Under the pieces are notes generated by a model. That model did not search any database and was not told the origin of the DNA. It saw nothing but the letters and a program-made list of their open reading frames with translations. Source: Anastatus disparis (Eukaryota; Arthropoda; Insecta; Hymenoptera; Eupelmidae). From it: a stretch of 64,000 bases of DNA. A program made the position numbers and the translations under genes. Below are positions 49,901 through 60,627 of the stretch, in pieces. Where the stretch lies: the NCBI GenBank assembly GCA_017163975.1, contig JAFFSR010000237.1:8618001-8682000 (forward strand), written 5' to 3'. The stretch's first letter is position 1; every line of letters begins with the position of its first letter.

Positions 49901-52600
49901 TACTTTAACGATGCTGCGAGCATCGTTGACGAGATGAAAGAAAGGTTTTTTTTTCCTTTTTTTATTTTCTTTTTTATTTTTACCATGTATGGATACCTAC
50001 AACGCGGATATACAACAAAAAAGGAAACTTCGTCTTGATTCTGACAAGGACTTCGAGTTAAATATGAATAGTTGAGATAAAATATGAATATGTGAGATGA
50101 CAAACTTCGTGTCATTTTTACGTAGTGTTCACGGGTTTCTTTTTAAGTAGAAATATAAAAGGAAATAATTTAGTTAGCTTTCAACTGTTAAAGTATTTTC
50201 TTTTGCGTGAACTTAAGATGGGGTTTTGAACTCTGTAGTCACCAAGGATGTAAATAAAATATATTGAATGATTATTATCAAAAAAAGATTACGTTTGCTT
50301 TAAAATCTTATTGTAGTATGGTATTATAATACCTCATTGACATTTTATTTATTTATAAAAAGTTATACAATAAAATAAATTTATATTTTTTTTCAACAAT
50401 AATAACTTCATATTTCTAATAACTTATATCGAAATTTGCATATATACAAGCTTCGGTATAAGATGTATTTAATTTTTTAATTCTTTGATGCTCTTTGACA
50501 TATTTTAATTGAAATTTTTGCAAAGATGTGCTGTTTAAAATTTGAAAATTAATTTTCATTTCACATAAGCTTCTTTCTATTCTCTTTCTGCGATAGAAAC
50601 GTTATGATGATATTTAAATATATCTTATCGCAAGATTTAGTCTTTGACTTTGAAGTCGATTTTAGTAGATTTAGAGTTGGGATTTTAAAATTTTAATTTG
50701 GAAATTTTTTGATTTTTCTGTAGGTAAAATTTAGCTCTTTGAGGTTCAGGTTGATTATCATGTAGTAGAAAGGAACACAAAGGTATTTAAATATCAGATT
50801 AATATTTGGATAACCATTATCGTAATAGTTAAGTAAAAATTACAAGAATTTAAAAAAAAAGTCATCATGGCAAAAAATTATCGTAGTTCATTGTAAAATT
50901 TGCAAGAAATATCAAAATTTCCATAATAATATTCGTAAATTTACAATTATCTGAGTCAGTTTTTTACTATGATGAAAATTTATGACATTTTTACTGGGAA
51001 CCAGCATTAATTTAATATATATATTCACTAATGTTAATGCGTCAATGTTAAATTCAAATCGTCAATATAAAATTATTTCAAAGACCTAAAAATTGCAAGT
51101 AAATTTACATTACAGATGAAGATTGACGTGCAAATTAAGATAATTAATTAAACCCAATCCTTTGATATAATAAGATTTGTAAATTCTTGACATCGATCAG
51201 TTCACCAAATACAACATTTCTTTATCTCGTCCCTCGGCAATTATTTGTCATAATTTATGAAAGAATTTTTAATGAATCGATGGCTATCAATTTCCAAGCC
51301 AAGATACCAAGCTACAAAAGGACTTTATACATCTAGATCGATAAAGGAAAAATGCTTTATTCGCGAGAGAGAGAAAAGAAACGGTTGTAATGCTCGTCCT
51401 TCTTTTATAATTTGATAATTATCTATAATTATAATCTTAAGCGTCGAAGTTGGCAAGGAAACTCGTGATCACGAAATGCATACCGCGATTCGTATTAAAG
51501 AAATCGCGATTTTACACTGAATCGGTGTATAAGTAGCGTTTAAGTAAATCGAACTGGAAAATAAAAGAAACGATAATAAGGAATAAATGAGAGTAATTTT
51601 AAAATATTTTTATTTAACTTATAAAATAAATCTATCAAATTAAAACTTTTATTTCCGTTCCTTCCTTTTTTAAGATGAAAAAAGGATGAAAGAGAAAAAA
51701 GATACATTAGGAGTTACTTCAGTTACTCTATTTCAAAGGAAAATTTTGTTTACAACGTTAATTTATCGAAAGTAAAAATAAATCAATACTTCCATTTCTT
51801 CTGCATATAAAGCGGAAGAGAATCAAAGCAAAGCGTATATCCTTTATGCACTTGTATATATGCGCTTCTTAGGAATATTCTTGATTTATGCTAAAAAGAT
51901 AAGATCATCTTGTTTTTTGCAAAGTCGCGACGATACATTTGACAATACAAGAAGCTAAGGACGTGTCGGTATTTTCAAAGCAAGTGGTAGTATTTTCTCT
52001 TTAAAATAATATCAAAATACATGCAGGATTTTTTATTTAGCTAGAATTTTGTTGAAATTTTATAATTCGCAGTACTGTCGATGATTTTCAGATTTGATTT
52101 GGTATTATAAAATAATGTTTTTAATTGATTACTCGTATTTTTCCGATGATGAGATTTTTTATAAAATAAATTCTTTCAATCATAATCACCAAATCAATTA
52201 GTTTAGATGAAAACTATAAAAAAAATAATTTCATATTAAAATCTACGCTGCTAAACATATTCAATTGCTTCTGTATCCGTCTATTTAATAGACAGTATTT
52301 TCCAAGCGTACGTCGATAAACAAATTCATTAATTAAAATCGCGTCGATTTTAATTCTAACTGACGTTAAATTTAATTTTTTTTTTTTTCAACAAAATACA
52401 ATTATAATGCTTCTAATGAAACGTGTGTCTGACAATCATTTTATACTAAAAATTTATTAAAAATTTGTCTATTTTTTAAATTTTCTTTATAATATATCAT
52501 TTTCGTCTAGCTCAATTACCATTAAAAATTGTACCGATCCCATAAAGGTTATAGATTCCTCGTATGTAATCCATGCTTCATCTTAAAGGTTAAATTAACC
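46972..52600. other. Gene-poor AT-rich stretch
   Basis: No gene is recognised. A CpG-containing patch lies at about 48380-48900, with a CAA-type repeat (48386-48412), a (TA)n run and long T-rich tracts. A degenerate fold-back element lies at 50831-50998. Everything else is AT-rich with short homopolymers. Confidence 0.45.
50831..50998. mobile_element. Degenerate fold-back element
   Basis: The two ends are imperfect inverted repeats. The left starts AAGTAAAAATTACAAGAATT and contains GTCATCATGG. The right, read on the other strand, starts CCCAGTAAAAATGTCATAAA and contains TTCATCATAG. Both sides then share a word like ATTGTAAA(A)TTT(A/G)C. The terminal AGTAAAAATTACAA word also occurs just inside the ends of the element at 57891, which suggests a related origin. 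Identity is low, so the call is tentative. Confidence 0.45.
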
Positions 52601-55600
52601 TCTGCCTTCGAGAATTCCATAAAAGTAACAACATTTTGCGCACGTTATTCCTCCCTCTAACTTCCACAAACATACCTCTCTCTCTCTCTCTCCACCTGTG
52701 TGGGAACGCGTTCACTCTCAGTGGTAAAACGAAGGAGAAAGCAAAACGTTTCAAGCGCAATAAAAAACAAAGTAAAAAAAAAGCAAAAAAAAATAATAAA
52801 AACAAAAAAGAGGTAAAAAAATGTATATAAGAAAGAAAGAAGTTAAATCTTGGACTAGAGGGCGGGTATATTGTATGGAGAGTATAAGGTTAAAACCTCT
52901 CTTATTTCGTTTTTCTTCCCTAATTACACGGTACGCGCAAGAGAGCGATGTATATATATAGTAAATGGCGCCCGAAGCGGAAAGGGTTCAGAGGTCAGGG
53001 CTGGCTATGACCGGATCACGCATTAGCTATACGAACACGAATATTCATCTCTCTCTCTCTCTATCTTTCACATACTAATGTATAGACTGCTGAAGAGTGA
53101 TTCTGGGTATAATGTGCGTATACATATACAAGCTGCCAGAGGCTACGTTTGTATGAATTCATGCGCGCTTGTCTACATGTATATCTATATAGTCCTGATG
53201 AAATATCAGTGTATGGGTTGCTGGGTATGGGTATATGGAGAAATACGTCTTTTAATGCTTGCATGTGTGATAATGGGAGATGCAAAAATATATGTTTACA
53301 TATAGCGAGAAATTAAAAATTTCTTTAATTGTGTACGTAAAAAACTTTTGAAAAATATTCGTTCGTGTTTATGATTACATTTATATATAAGAAAAAATTA
53401 CGAAAAGCGTTCTTCATATACTTATACACGTATAAATAAAAAATGTGTATATACGTATATAAAAAATAACGAAATGAGCGCATATGTGTGTATTAGTGAA
53501 ATAAGAAAAAGAAAAATAAAGAAGATAAAAAATAAGTCTGCAGGTATACAAGTGTTGCATCTGTATATACAAGTCCATGAAATCGTGTAGGTATGCATGA
53601 TCGGCGAGAAAAGTCGTATATATAAAAAGGCAGGACTTGATGTGTGCGTACGTGTGCGCATGTGTTACGTACGCATTATAAATAAGTGGGTGCGCGTTTC
53701 GCTCTTTCTTTTTTCAAGCTCTTTTGGTTTGGCGCGCGTGGCCACGTAATTGCATATGTAAATATGCGTGCGATGGGGGAGTATATATAAGAGAGAAGAA
53801 GGAAAAAATAACGAAAAAAGAGAGGAGATTGGCGTTGGAACGAATATGTTCTAGCAGCCTGTTAATGAAGACTCCAATTTCCAAGTGATTTCAACCTTTG
53901 CTTTATTTGCGAGTCTTTGAGGTTTTTCTCTTTTTTCATTCTCTTTTTTTGGGTTAAAGTGTATAATACTCGAGGGAGTAAGAGTTAATTTCATTTTTGT
54001 TGGATGATTATGCTATCATTTTGTTAGTGGTGTATAAGATTTAAATTGTTTTTATATAAATTAAATGAAAACATTTTTAAACGCTTTTCAAATAAGCTAA
54101 TTATGAAGCAGGATGAGGTTTTGTTGAAGGTCAAAGTGTAGTAATTTTATGTTAAAGTTTAAAAGGTTAAGAGGTTTAAGCCCTTGAAACGAATTCAAAA
54201 TAGTGTAATTATCAATATTACATTTACTTATGGTAAACGATTGGCCGTTGCAAATTCTTAACTTTAATATCATCGAAATTTATAATTCAATCTTGGTTCA
54301 CTAATTTATACCGAAAAATTTGATTAAAAAATTTTTTAAAATAGTATTATGAATTAATATATGATTCTACGCATTTTTGAAGTTTCAGCTATTTCAATTT
54401 ATTCTTCCTTAAACAGTTGCAGCTTTAATCGAACTTTTGCACTTTCAAATGAATAAATTGCAAAATTATTTAAAATTTTTATAGAAATTGTTTCATACGA
54501 TATAAAATATAATTTTTTACGTTTTATATTTAATTTTCATTATATACTTTAATAAACATTGTATCATGCATTTCCTTAATTCGCAATCTTTAAAGAATTT
54601 TCATTTATCTATTTACAGAAGACAAGCGTCGTCTAAAAGTCTCGTATTCTTCTCAACTCTTTAGCCGGAACTTTAATTAAACTCTTTTTTTACCATCCCA
54701 AACCAGCTCTTAGCAAAACTACTTCCGGCGTGTCGTTCGACGCCATGTTTACCGTTTTTTTTTCTTACTTTCTCTCTTTCTTGTTCTTTTCTTTCTTTTT
54801 TTCCTCGTGCTTGAGCTTTTTTTCCAAGAGTACCAGCCGGATTACGCAAATCTGAGGAGGCTTCGTAGTTTCGCGCTTATTTAGCGTTGAATTTTGTGGC
54901 ACGGAGGATTTCCTCTTTTTTAAGACCCGTTGGCATCCTTGCTCTGTTCTTCTTTTTTCTTCTTCTTCTTCTTCTGGTTAAGGAAGAAAAATGAAAACAA
55001 AAAGGTTAAGAAGCATTTTTTATGAGAGCTACGTTCTATTCATATTTTAATTAATTTATTCACGTTAAAATTTGTCGAGCATAAAATTTAAGATATTAAA
55101 TGTTCAAAAATTACGAGGCGTACTTCATATTTTGACATTTTTACGTTGCACAGTCAAGTTTTTTCATTACACCAAATCTTATCGTAATGAAAATTAAACT
55201 AATTTAAATAGAAACATTTTTTCAGCCCTTAATTATCATGCACAACTCGAGATATAACTTCCGAAATAAACTCTCGTCTCTAAACTTAATAATCAATCGT
55301 CCGTATACATTATACATTTTCCGTGTGTATAATCATAACGATGAGGAATATACGTAGCGACAGCAAATCAATTAATGAGCAGAGGCCCCCTTTTCCCTCC
55401 TCCTATATACCAATGCCTCGAGAAACTTAGGGGAATATCAAGGCAAACTTAGAGCTTCAATACTCTCTATATATGTCTCGGAAAACTTTGCCAAGTCGAT
55501 TGGCTTATCCATACTGCTAACGAATTTTCGATAATACCATCTTCAATTATATCTATCGACCGCGGTATACCCCATTCCCCTCTTATCCCTCTCTCTCTTG

Positions 55601-55660
55601 ATGCATTGTACATATTTAATTATCCATGATGAAGGATTCATTTTGGAAATTTAATAATCT
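52601..55660. other. CpG-containing patch followed by an AT-rich stretch
   Basis: From 52640 to about 53830 the sequence is rich in TATAC words, CT runs and CpG. It includes TGGCGCCCGAAGCGG and a direct-repeat-1 arrangement of nuclear-receptor half sites at 52985-52997 (GGTTCA, one base, AGGTCA). From 54640 to 55000 another patch contains a candidate minus-strand first exon (54694-54746) and a (TTC)n run (54957-54975). No gene is recognised. Confidence 0.4.
54694..54746 (-). other. Candidate minus-strand first coding exon
   Basis: An ATG at 54744-54746 in a favourable context (AAACATGG) opens 17 codons, MASNDTPEVVLLRAGLG, which run straight into a donor-like GGATG/GTAAAA. The segment is much GC-richer than its surroundings. 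No downstream exon could be linked to it and I do not recognise the peptide. It may be chance. Confidence 0.22.
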
Positions 55661-55669
55661 TATATATTT

Positions 55670-55785
55670 GGAGGGACGATTGTGACGTAATTGGTTAAGA
55701 CGCTGTGTTGTCGTGACTTGTTGAAACAATCGCAGATTGAGGGACCAGGTTCGAATCTCTATCAGGTTGAATTTTAGGAAGCAAT
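55670..55785 (+). mobile_element. tRNA-like element of a second type (tRNA pseudogene or SINE head)
   Basis: An A-box-like GACGTAATTGGTTAAGACGC and a B box GGTTCGAATC are spaced as in a class II tRNA (Leu/Ser type). Between them CAATCGCAGATTG forms a perfect 5-bp stem with a 3-base loop, like a long variable arm. Acceptor and T stems do not pair well, so it is not a functional tRNA. It shares no body sequence with the main SINE family of the window. Only one copy is seen here. Confidence 0.5.
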
Positions 55786-57890
55786 ATCTGCAAGACATTG
55801 TTTTTCTGGATTTTTTTATGGTTAAGATTAATCTTGAGAAAAAATCCGTGTGTCAAAAAAATATACATTCAACTTCTGAAGCCATATATTCTTGGTCTTT
55901 TTTATCTTATTTCTTCTGTTTTCCTTTTCGTCACTTTCTATTGTATTTATTCCTAATAATAAATTAAAATTATTAATTTCTTGTTTGAATTTATACACTC
56001 TTTTTTAAATAACTTTTTGAAACGTCAATTCAAATTTTTGTCAAACAGAAATCTAATTTAAACTTGTATTCCTGAAATAGTCAAAAGGAATTTATCTATT
56101 CATTCTATTGTAAATAAAATACAAGCGTTCAAAAATCAATATCTCGTATATTCGAAAAAATTTCTCTGTGAACTTGAAAAATAATTTTAACATTCTTTTC
56201 AAACTTCGATTGACTTTTATATTTTTTGTCCGCTAGGAATTTTACAGATTGTCTTGAAAAGGGAAACGAAATTTTTTTTTAAATTATTCATAGAAATGAA
56301 TAATTTCATTTTTATCAATATACATCGAAAAAACTACAGCCCCGCCCATCCCACCCGAGTATGTAAAAGCACGTATAACTCTTGCAATATCTTTCGGTGA
56401 AATAAAAAAAAAAATATACGCACACTTTCGATATTACGCATTGTGAGCGATGCATCTTTTTGTGTATGGTGGTGCAGACCTTGCGGGGATTAAAAGCAAT
56501 TCATAAAGAAAAAAAAGTTGTATATAACTTCAGTTTTTAAAAATTCGACTACAAAGTGCCTTTATCACCTATAAAAAAGGATTTTTTTTTTCTTTTGATG
56601 CAAGGAATTCATAAAGCGCATATATATACAACCAAGCTGTCCACGTCTCTCTCTTTTGGTTGTATTTTTTCTACTTTATTTTACGCGTCTTTTAGCACTT
56701 TTATCTTGGAGCCGTATCACCAACGCATGCATGCACCAGTTGTGACTTATGAGGTTCATATACACTTTGGCTTAATGATTTTAAATTTATTTTAAATTTA
56801 AAATTAGGTGATTTTAGCTTATTTTTCTATTTTAATTTACGTCTACGCCAGTCGAAATCTCGTGAGCATAATCAAATTCATAATAATTTAAGATTGATAG
56901 ATTTTTGTAAAAATTGAATTTCCTGAGATACGTAAGAGTAAAAACAATGTTTATCTTAAATAATATAGGATGAAGCTTGTGAAATGATAACGATAAATAA
57001 ATAAATAAACATTTAGATCAATCAGTTTACCATGAATGAAAGCTTAATTTATCGGTTAACGTACACTTTATTTAATGATTCGCATTATTTGTTAAATTTT
57101 CAAAGTTGCAAACTGTTTAATTTTATGATTTTAAAACAATTTTTAAGAATTATTGAAAAATATTCAGAAAATCTTTAAATTTAATTTATTAATCATTATC
57201 ATTTCTTAAATGCGTTTTGATTGGTTAAGTCTCGAAACGCAACACCTTTAAATATTAAGAAAAGTATATTTTTCTACTTTAAATATATACAAAAGAAACA
57301 ATAAATACTTCTAAAGACCAACAACCGTAAAATCATAAAAATATCATTAAACGCTGAACAAAATAAACAAAGCTAAACATTTATTTCCTGTTATACCAAC
57401 ACGCGTGCATTCATCATGGATTCTAAGTACGTTTTACCCTCGATGTATTATCTGCGTAAACACCCATAACGCATACAGCACTGTGTTTTGCACGATTGAC
57501 GTTTTATATTCCCTGCTATAATACCTTGCGCACTTTGAAGTCAAGTTGACTTTAATGTCGCTGATGCAACGATATTCATTCTCTTTACGCGTGCGCGTTT
57601 ATATACGTATAAGTTGGCGCGTATATGTATGCCAGGAGAGATGAAACGAGCTGCTGTATTTACGCTCGAGAGATTTGAACTTTATTCGTTGCGTGGATGG
57701 CTTAAGTTGGGTATATGAGAATTTTTAATCTCGTATAGCCGTATGGTAAGACATCTTTTTTTGGTTTATTTTTTGAAGTTAAAGACTATGTTTTTAATAG
57801 ATAATTTCATTTATTTTATTCTATTTTCACTCTTAAGATTTGTTTTTTTAAAAATAAAGTATTACTACAAAAAAAAATAATTCATCACTA
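55786..57890. other. Gene-poor AT-rich stretch
   Basis: No gene is recognised. GC-richer segments lie at about 56330-56480 and 57400-57740. The second contains GTGCGCGTTTATATACG and resembles the other CpG/TATAC patches. The rest is AT-rich. Confidence 0.45.
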
Positions 57891-58165
57891 CACGGAGAAA
57901 AAAATAGAGTAAAAATTACAATACTTTTTGTAAAAATTACCATACTTTATCGTGAACCAACCACAGACTGTGATTTTCGCCAAAAATTACCATACTTTAT
58001 AATAAAATTTACTAGAAATATTATAAAAATTCCTAAGTTGTATAGGAATTTTTACAATATATCTAGTAAATTTTATTATAAAGTATGGTCATTTTTGTCC
58101 AAAATGACAGTCTGTGGTTGCTTTACAAAAGGGATTGTAATTTTTGCTCTACTTTTTTCTCAGTG
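57891..58165. mobile_element. Fold-back (MITE-like) element, element II, flanked by TA
   Basis: A 275-bp element that is almost one long inverted repeat. The left end is CACGGAGAAAAAAATAGAGT and the right end, on the other strand, is CACTGAGAAAAAAGTAGAGC. Both continue AAAAATTACAAT. The inner arms share AACCACAGACTGT, and CCATACTTTATAATAAAATT, pairing around a centre near 58032. TA flanks both ends (57889-57890 and 58166-58167), consistent with a TA target-site duplication as made by Tc1/mariner-type transposases. No transposase is encoded, so it would depend on an element elsewhere. Confidence 0.88.
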
Positions 58166-60434
58166 TATTGGCATTTCATTTATTTTCTCAAAATCAACTG
58201 CAAAATACCAAAATACTTTATATAGTTAACTTTCAAAACCATACTATTTAAACTCAAATAATGGTGTAAAAATTTTTGGGAATACCTAACACGCATCTCT
58301 CAAAACTTTAGCTCTCCTCTTAATTTTCTTGCTGCGAACAAAAAAGCAAGCTCGACACGCACGTAAGAAGTGAAAGACGAAGAAGAAGAAGAAGAACAGG
58401 AATAAGAAGAAGAAGCAAAGGTGAAGAGATTTAACCTGGAGTAAAAGAGTTAAAGAAAAAGAAAGAATTAAAGCCGATACGTTCCCACGCATCCGGTGCT
58501 TCATGAGCATAAGGCCATGTATTCTAGTCGACGATCAAGTGCTAAGCTATTGAGAGGAGAGAAAAGAAAGGATTTATTTTAAGTTGCGTGTAAAGTAAAA
58601 CGTTTTGTTGTTTACGTTATTTTAAACGATGATTTTCATTATACACCTTTGTACATAATAGATTGTATGATTCATATCTAATTTTCAGAATTTTAATTTG
58701 AATAATGAATGTTAATGAAAAAATTGTATTTGATTATGTTTAAATATTGGCATAGTCTAGTGAAAAATTTATATTTATATGCTGATGTTTATAAAAATAA
58801 AATAACAAAATTTTATAGACTCAAATTCCAAATTGAAAGTACTGATTATAAAAATTAAAGCTCCTTCTTCATAAAAAATTGTACGCACCGACAACAAAGT
58901 TTCAATGTAGCCATAAAAACACTCCAGATGCAAAATTTAACGGGCAAAGAAAGAGAGCGAGGAAGAAAGGATCATCCACCCTCGCTCGTGTTGTGGGCGG
59001 TTGCGGGCCTAATCATAGGCTTTTCAGTCCACGCGCATAAGAACGTGCGTATACGCACTAAAATAAAACGGATCTCTCGAGTAGGCGTGCGTCATGGTAT
59101 CCAAAATATCGTCATTTTTTATGGAGTCTTGAAAAATATGTGCTACGCTCGAGGTCAAATTTTTATTATTGATTATTATAATTTTTTTTGACAAAGGCTG
59201 TTAAAACCTTAAAGCGTGTGATTTCTTTTTTGAAAGATTTTAGTAACTTCTTCAGGTTATTTATTATGCTCATGATAAAAAAGTTCTAATGTTTAAGGTA
59301 ATGTTCTTTTTTTTGTAAATAAAAATTATGAACTTTAATTTCATAGAATTGTTATGCAAATAACTACAACAATCTTCGCTTAAAATTTACATTTCAACAT
59401 ATTTTTAAAGGTGGTATCTCGGATTTAAAATTCTAATGATCATTACAAAAATGTACAAAAAATATTTCTTACAACGTGTAATTAAAAGTAATTTGGAAAC
59501 ACTGTAATAGTAAAAAAGATATGCTGTGCAAAATTTATGGCTTTTACATCGTTAAATTCTATTATCAAAGAAAATATTTTACCAACGCTCACAATGACAA
59601 TTTATAATTATTCAAAATTAAATTAAATTTTCAAAATTACCTCATTATATCTAATCTGCGTTAAAATTTTCAATAAATACAAGCCTGTAACATTAACGTT
59701 GCGCAAAAGCATCTTGCGAATTTGAAAAATCTCGCACGCGAATTCCCGGGGACATTAATAAAAGCGCCTTTAACAAAGTGCATCAATTACCGCACTGATT
59801 ATCTTAGTGCTTTTTCTCACCGAATGCAATTAATGTCGGCTCTTGCATCTGCTGGCGCTTATTCTTCTTCGCGTATACATGTGTATGCAAAACTTTGCTG
59901 CGTATTTCATTGGCGCACGATATATATACGGAATAGGCAAAATCGAAATCCATCCTTACTTGCTCGTGTGTGCGATATATGTATATTATACATAAATTTT
60001 CTGTCTGATATATTTGCTACTAACGATGAGACAAGAACAACGCAAGGTAGTCGTGTATTATGAATGTCAGGTATACAAACTATATGCGACTTTGCGGAGA
60101 ATATTGCTATAAGAAAGTTTTTGCTTGATATTTTGCGATGCATAAGTCACCTGATGGATAATTAGTCAGAATTCTGTATAAGTGCAATGAAATATTTTAG
60201 TCATTCATATTTTTTTTTCATGTTTCTTATAAGAATTTTGTGAATGTTGGAAATTTTAGCAAAGACATTATTTATTTTTAAATATAAATATGCGGATGCG
60301 CATTGTAAGATTCTTTAGATTACGAGAATGAAATTCTATTATTCTTCTGTAAATTGTATTCTTAATTGCTAACGGTAATTTTACTATTCGATATTTAATA
60401 AGTTTTTCTTGTAAATTATCCTGTTAAACGTAGT
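58166..60434. other. Gene-poor stretch
   Basis: A (GAA)n-rich tract lies at 58378-58416. CpG-containing patches lie at about 58950-59100 and 59720-60070. The first gives a short frame with a hydrophobic run (LVLWAVAGLIIGFSV), but nothing supports it as a gene. The rest is AT-rich. Confidence 0.45.
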
Positions 60435-60627
60435 TTAAGGCGACTTCGGAGATGGGGTTAGATTTCATTTTTTAGTTTACAAATCACTCTTTAATATATA
60501 AAATTTTTCAAATGTTTTAATTTTCCATAATGATAGGAAACTTAAAAATTCAAAAAATTTTATAAACCAAAAGCTTAATTTGTAAACAACGAAATAAAAT
60601 TTAACCCTACCTCCGGAGTCGTTTTAA
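60435..60627. mobile_element. TTAA-flanked terminal-inverted-repeat element
   Basis: About 190 bp bounded by TTAA on both sides (60435-60438 and 60624-60627). The inner ends are inverted repeats: GGCGACTTCGGAGATGGGGT on the left and AACGACTCCGGAGGTAGGGT on the right (other strand). The similarity continues for about 45 bases, through TTAGATTTCATTTT and TTAAATTTTATTTC to GTTTACAA. It is non-coding. TTAA sites are typical of piggyBac-type transposition; assignment to that group is an inference. Confidence 0.75.

Noticed and set aside
52968..52984. TGGCGCCCGAA resembles a retroviral tRNA-Lys primer binding site
   Set aside because: The match breaks off after about 11 bases, and I see no long terminal repeats, polypurine tract or gag/pol frame nearby.
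58928..59191. 87-codon plus-strand frame with a hydrophobic, membrane-like run
   Set aside because: It is a single short frame in a CpG patch, with no family match, no signal for splicing, and downstream codons of chance character.
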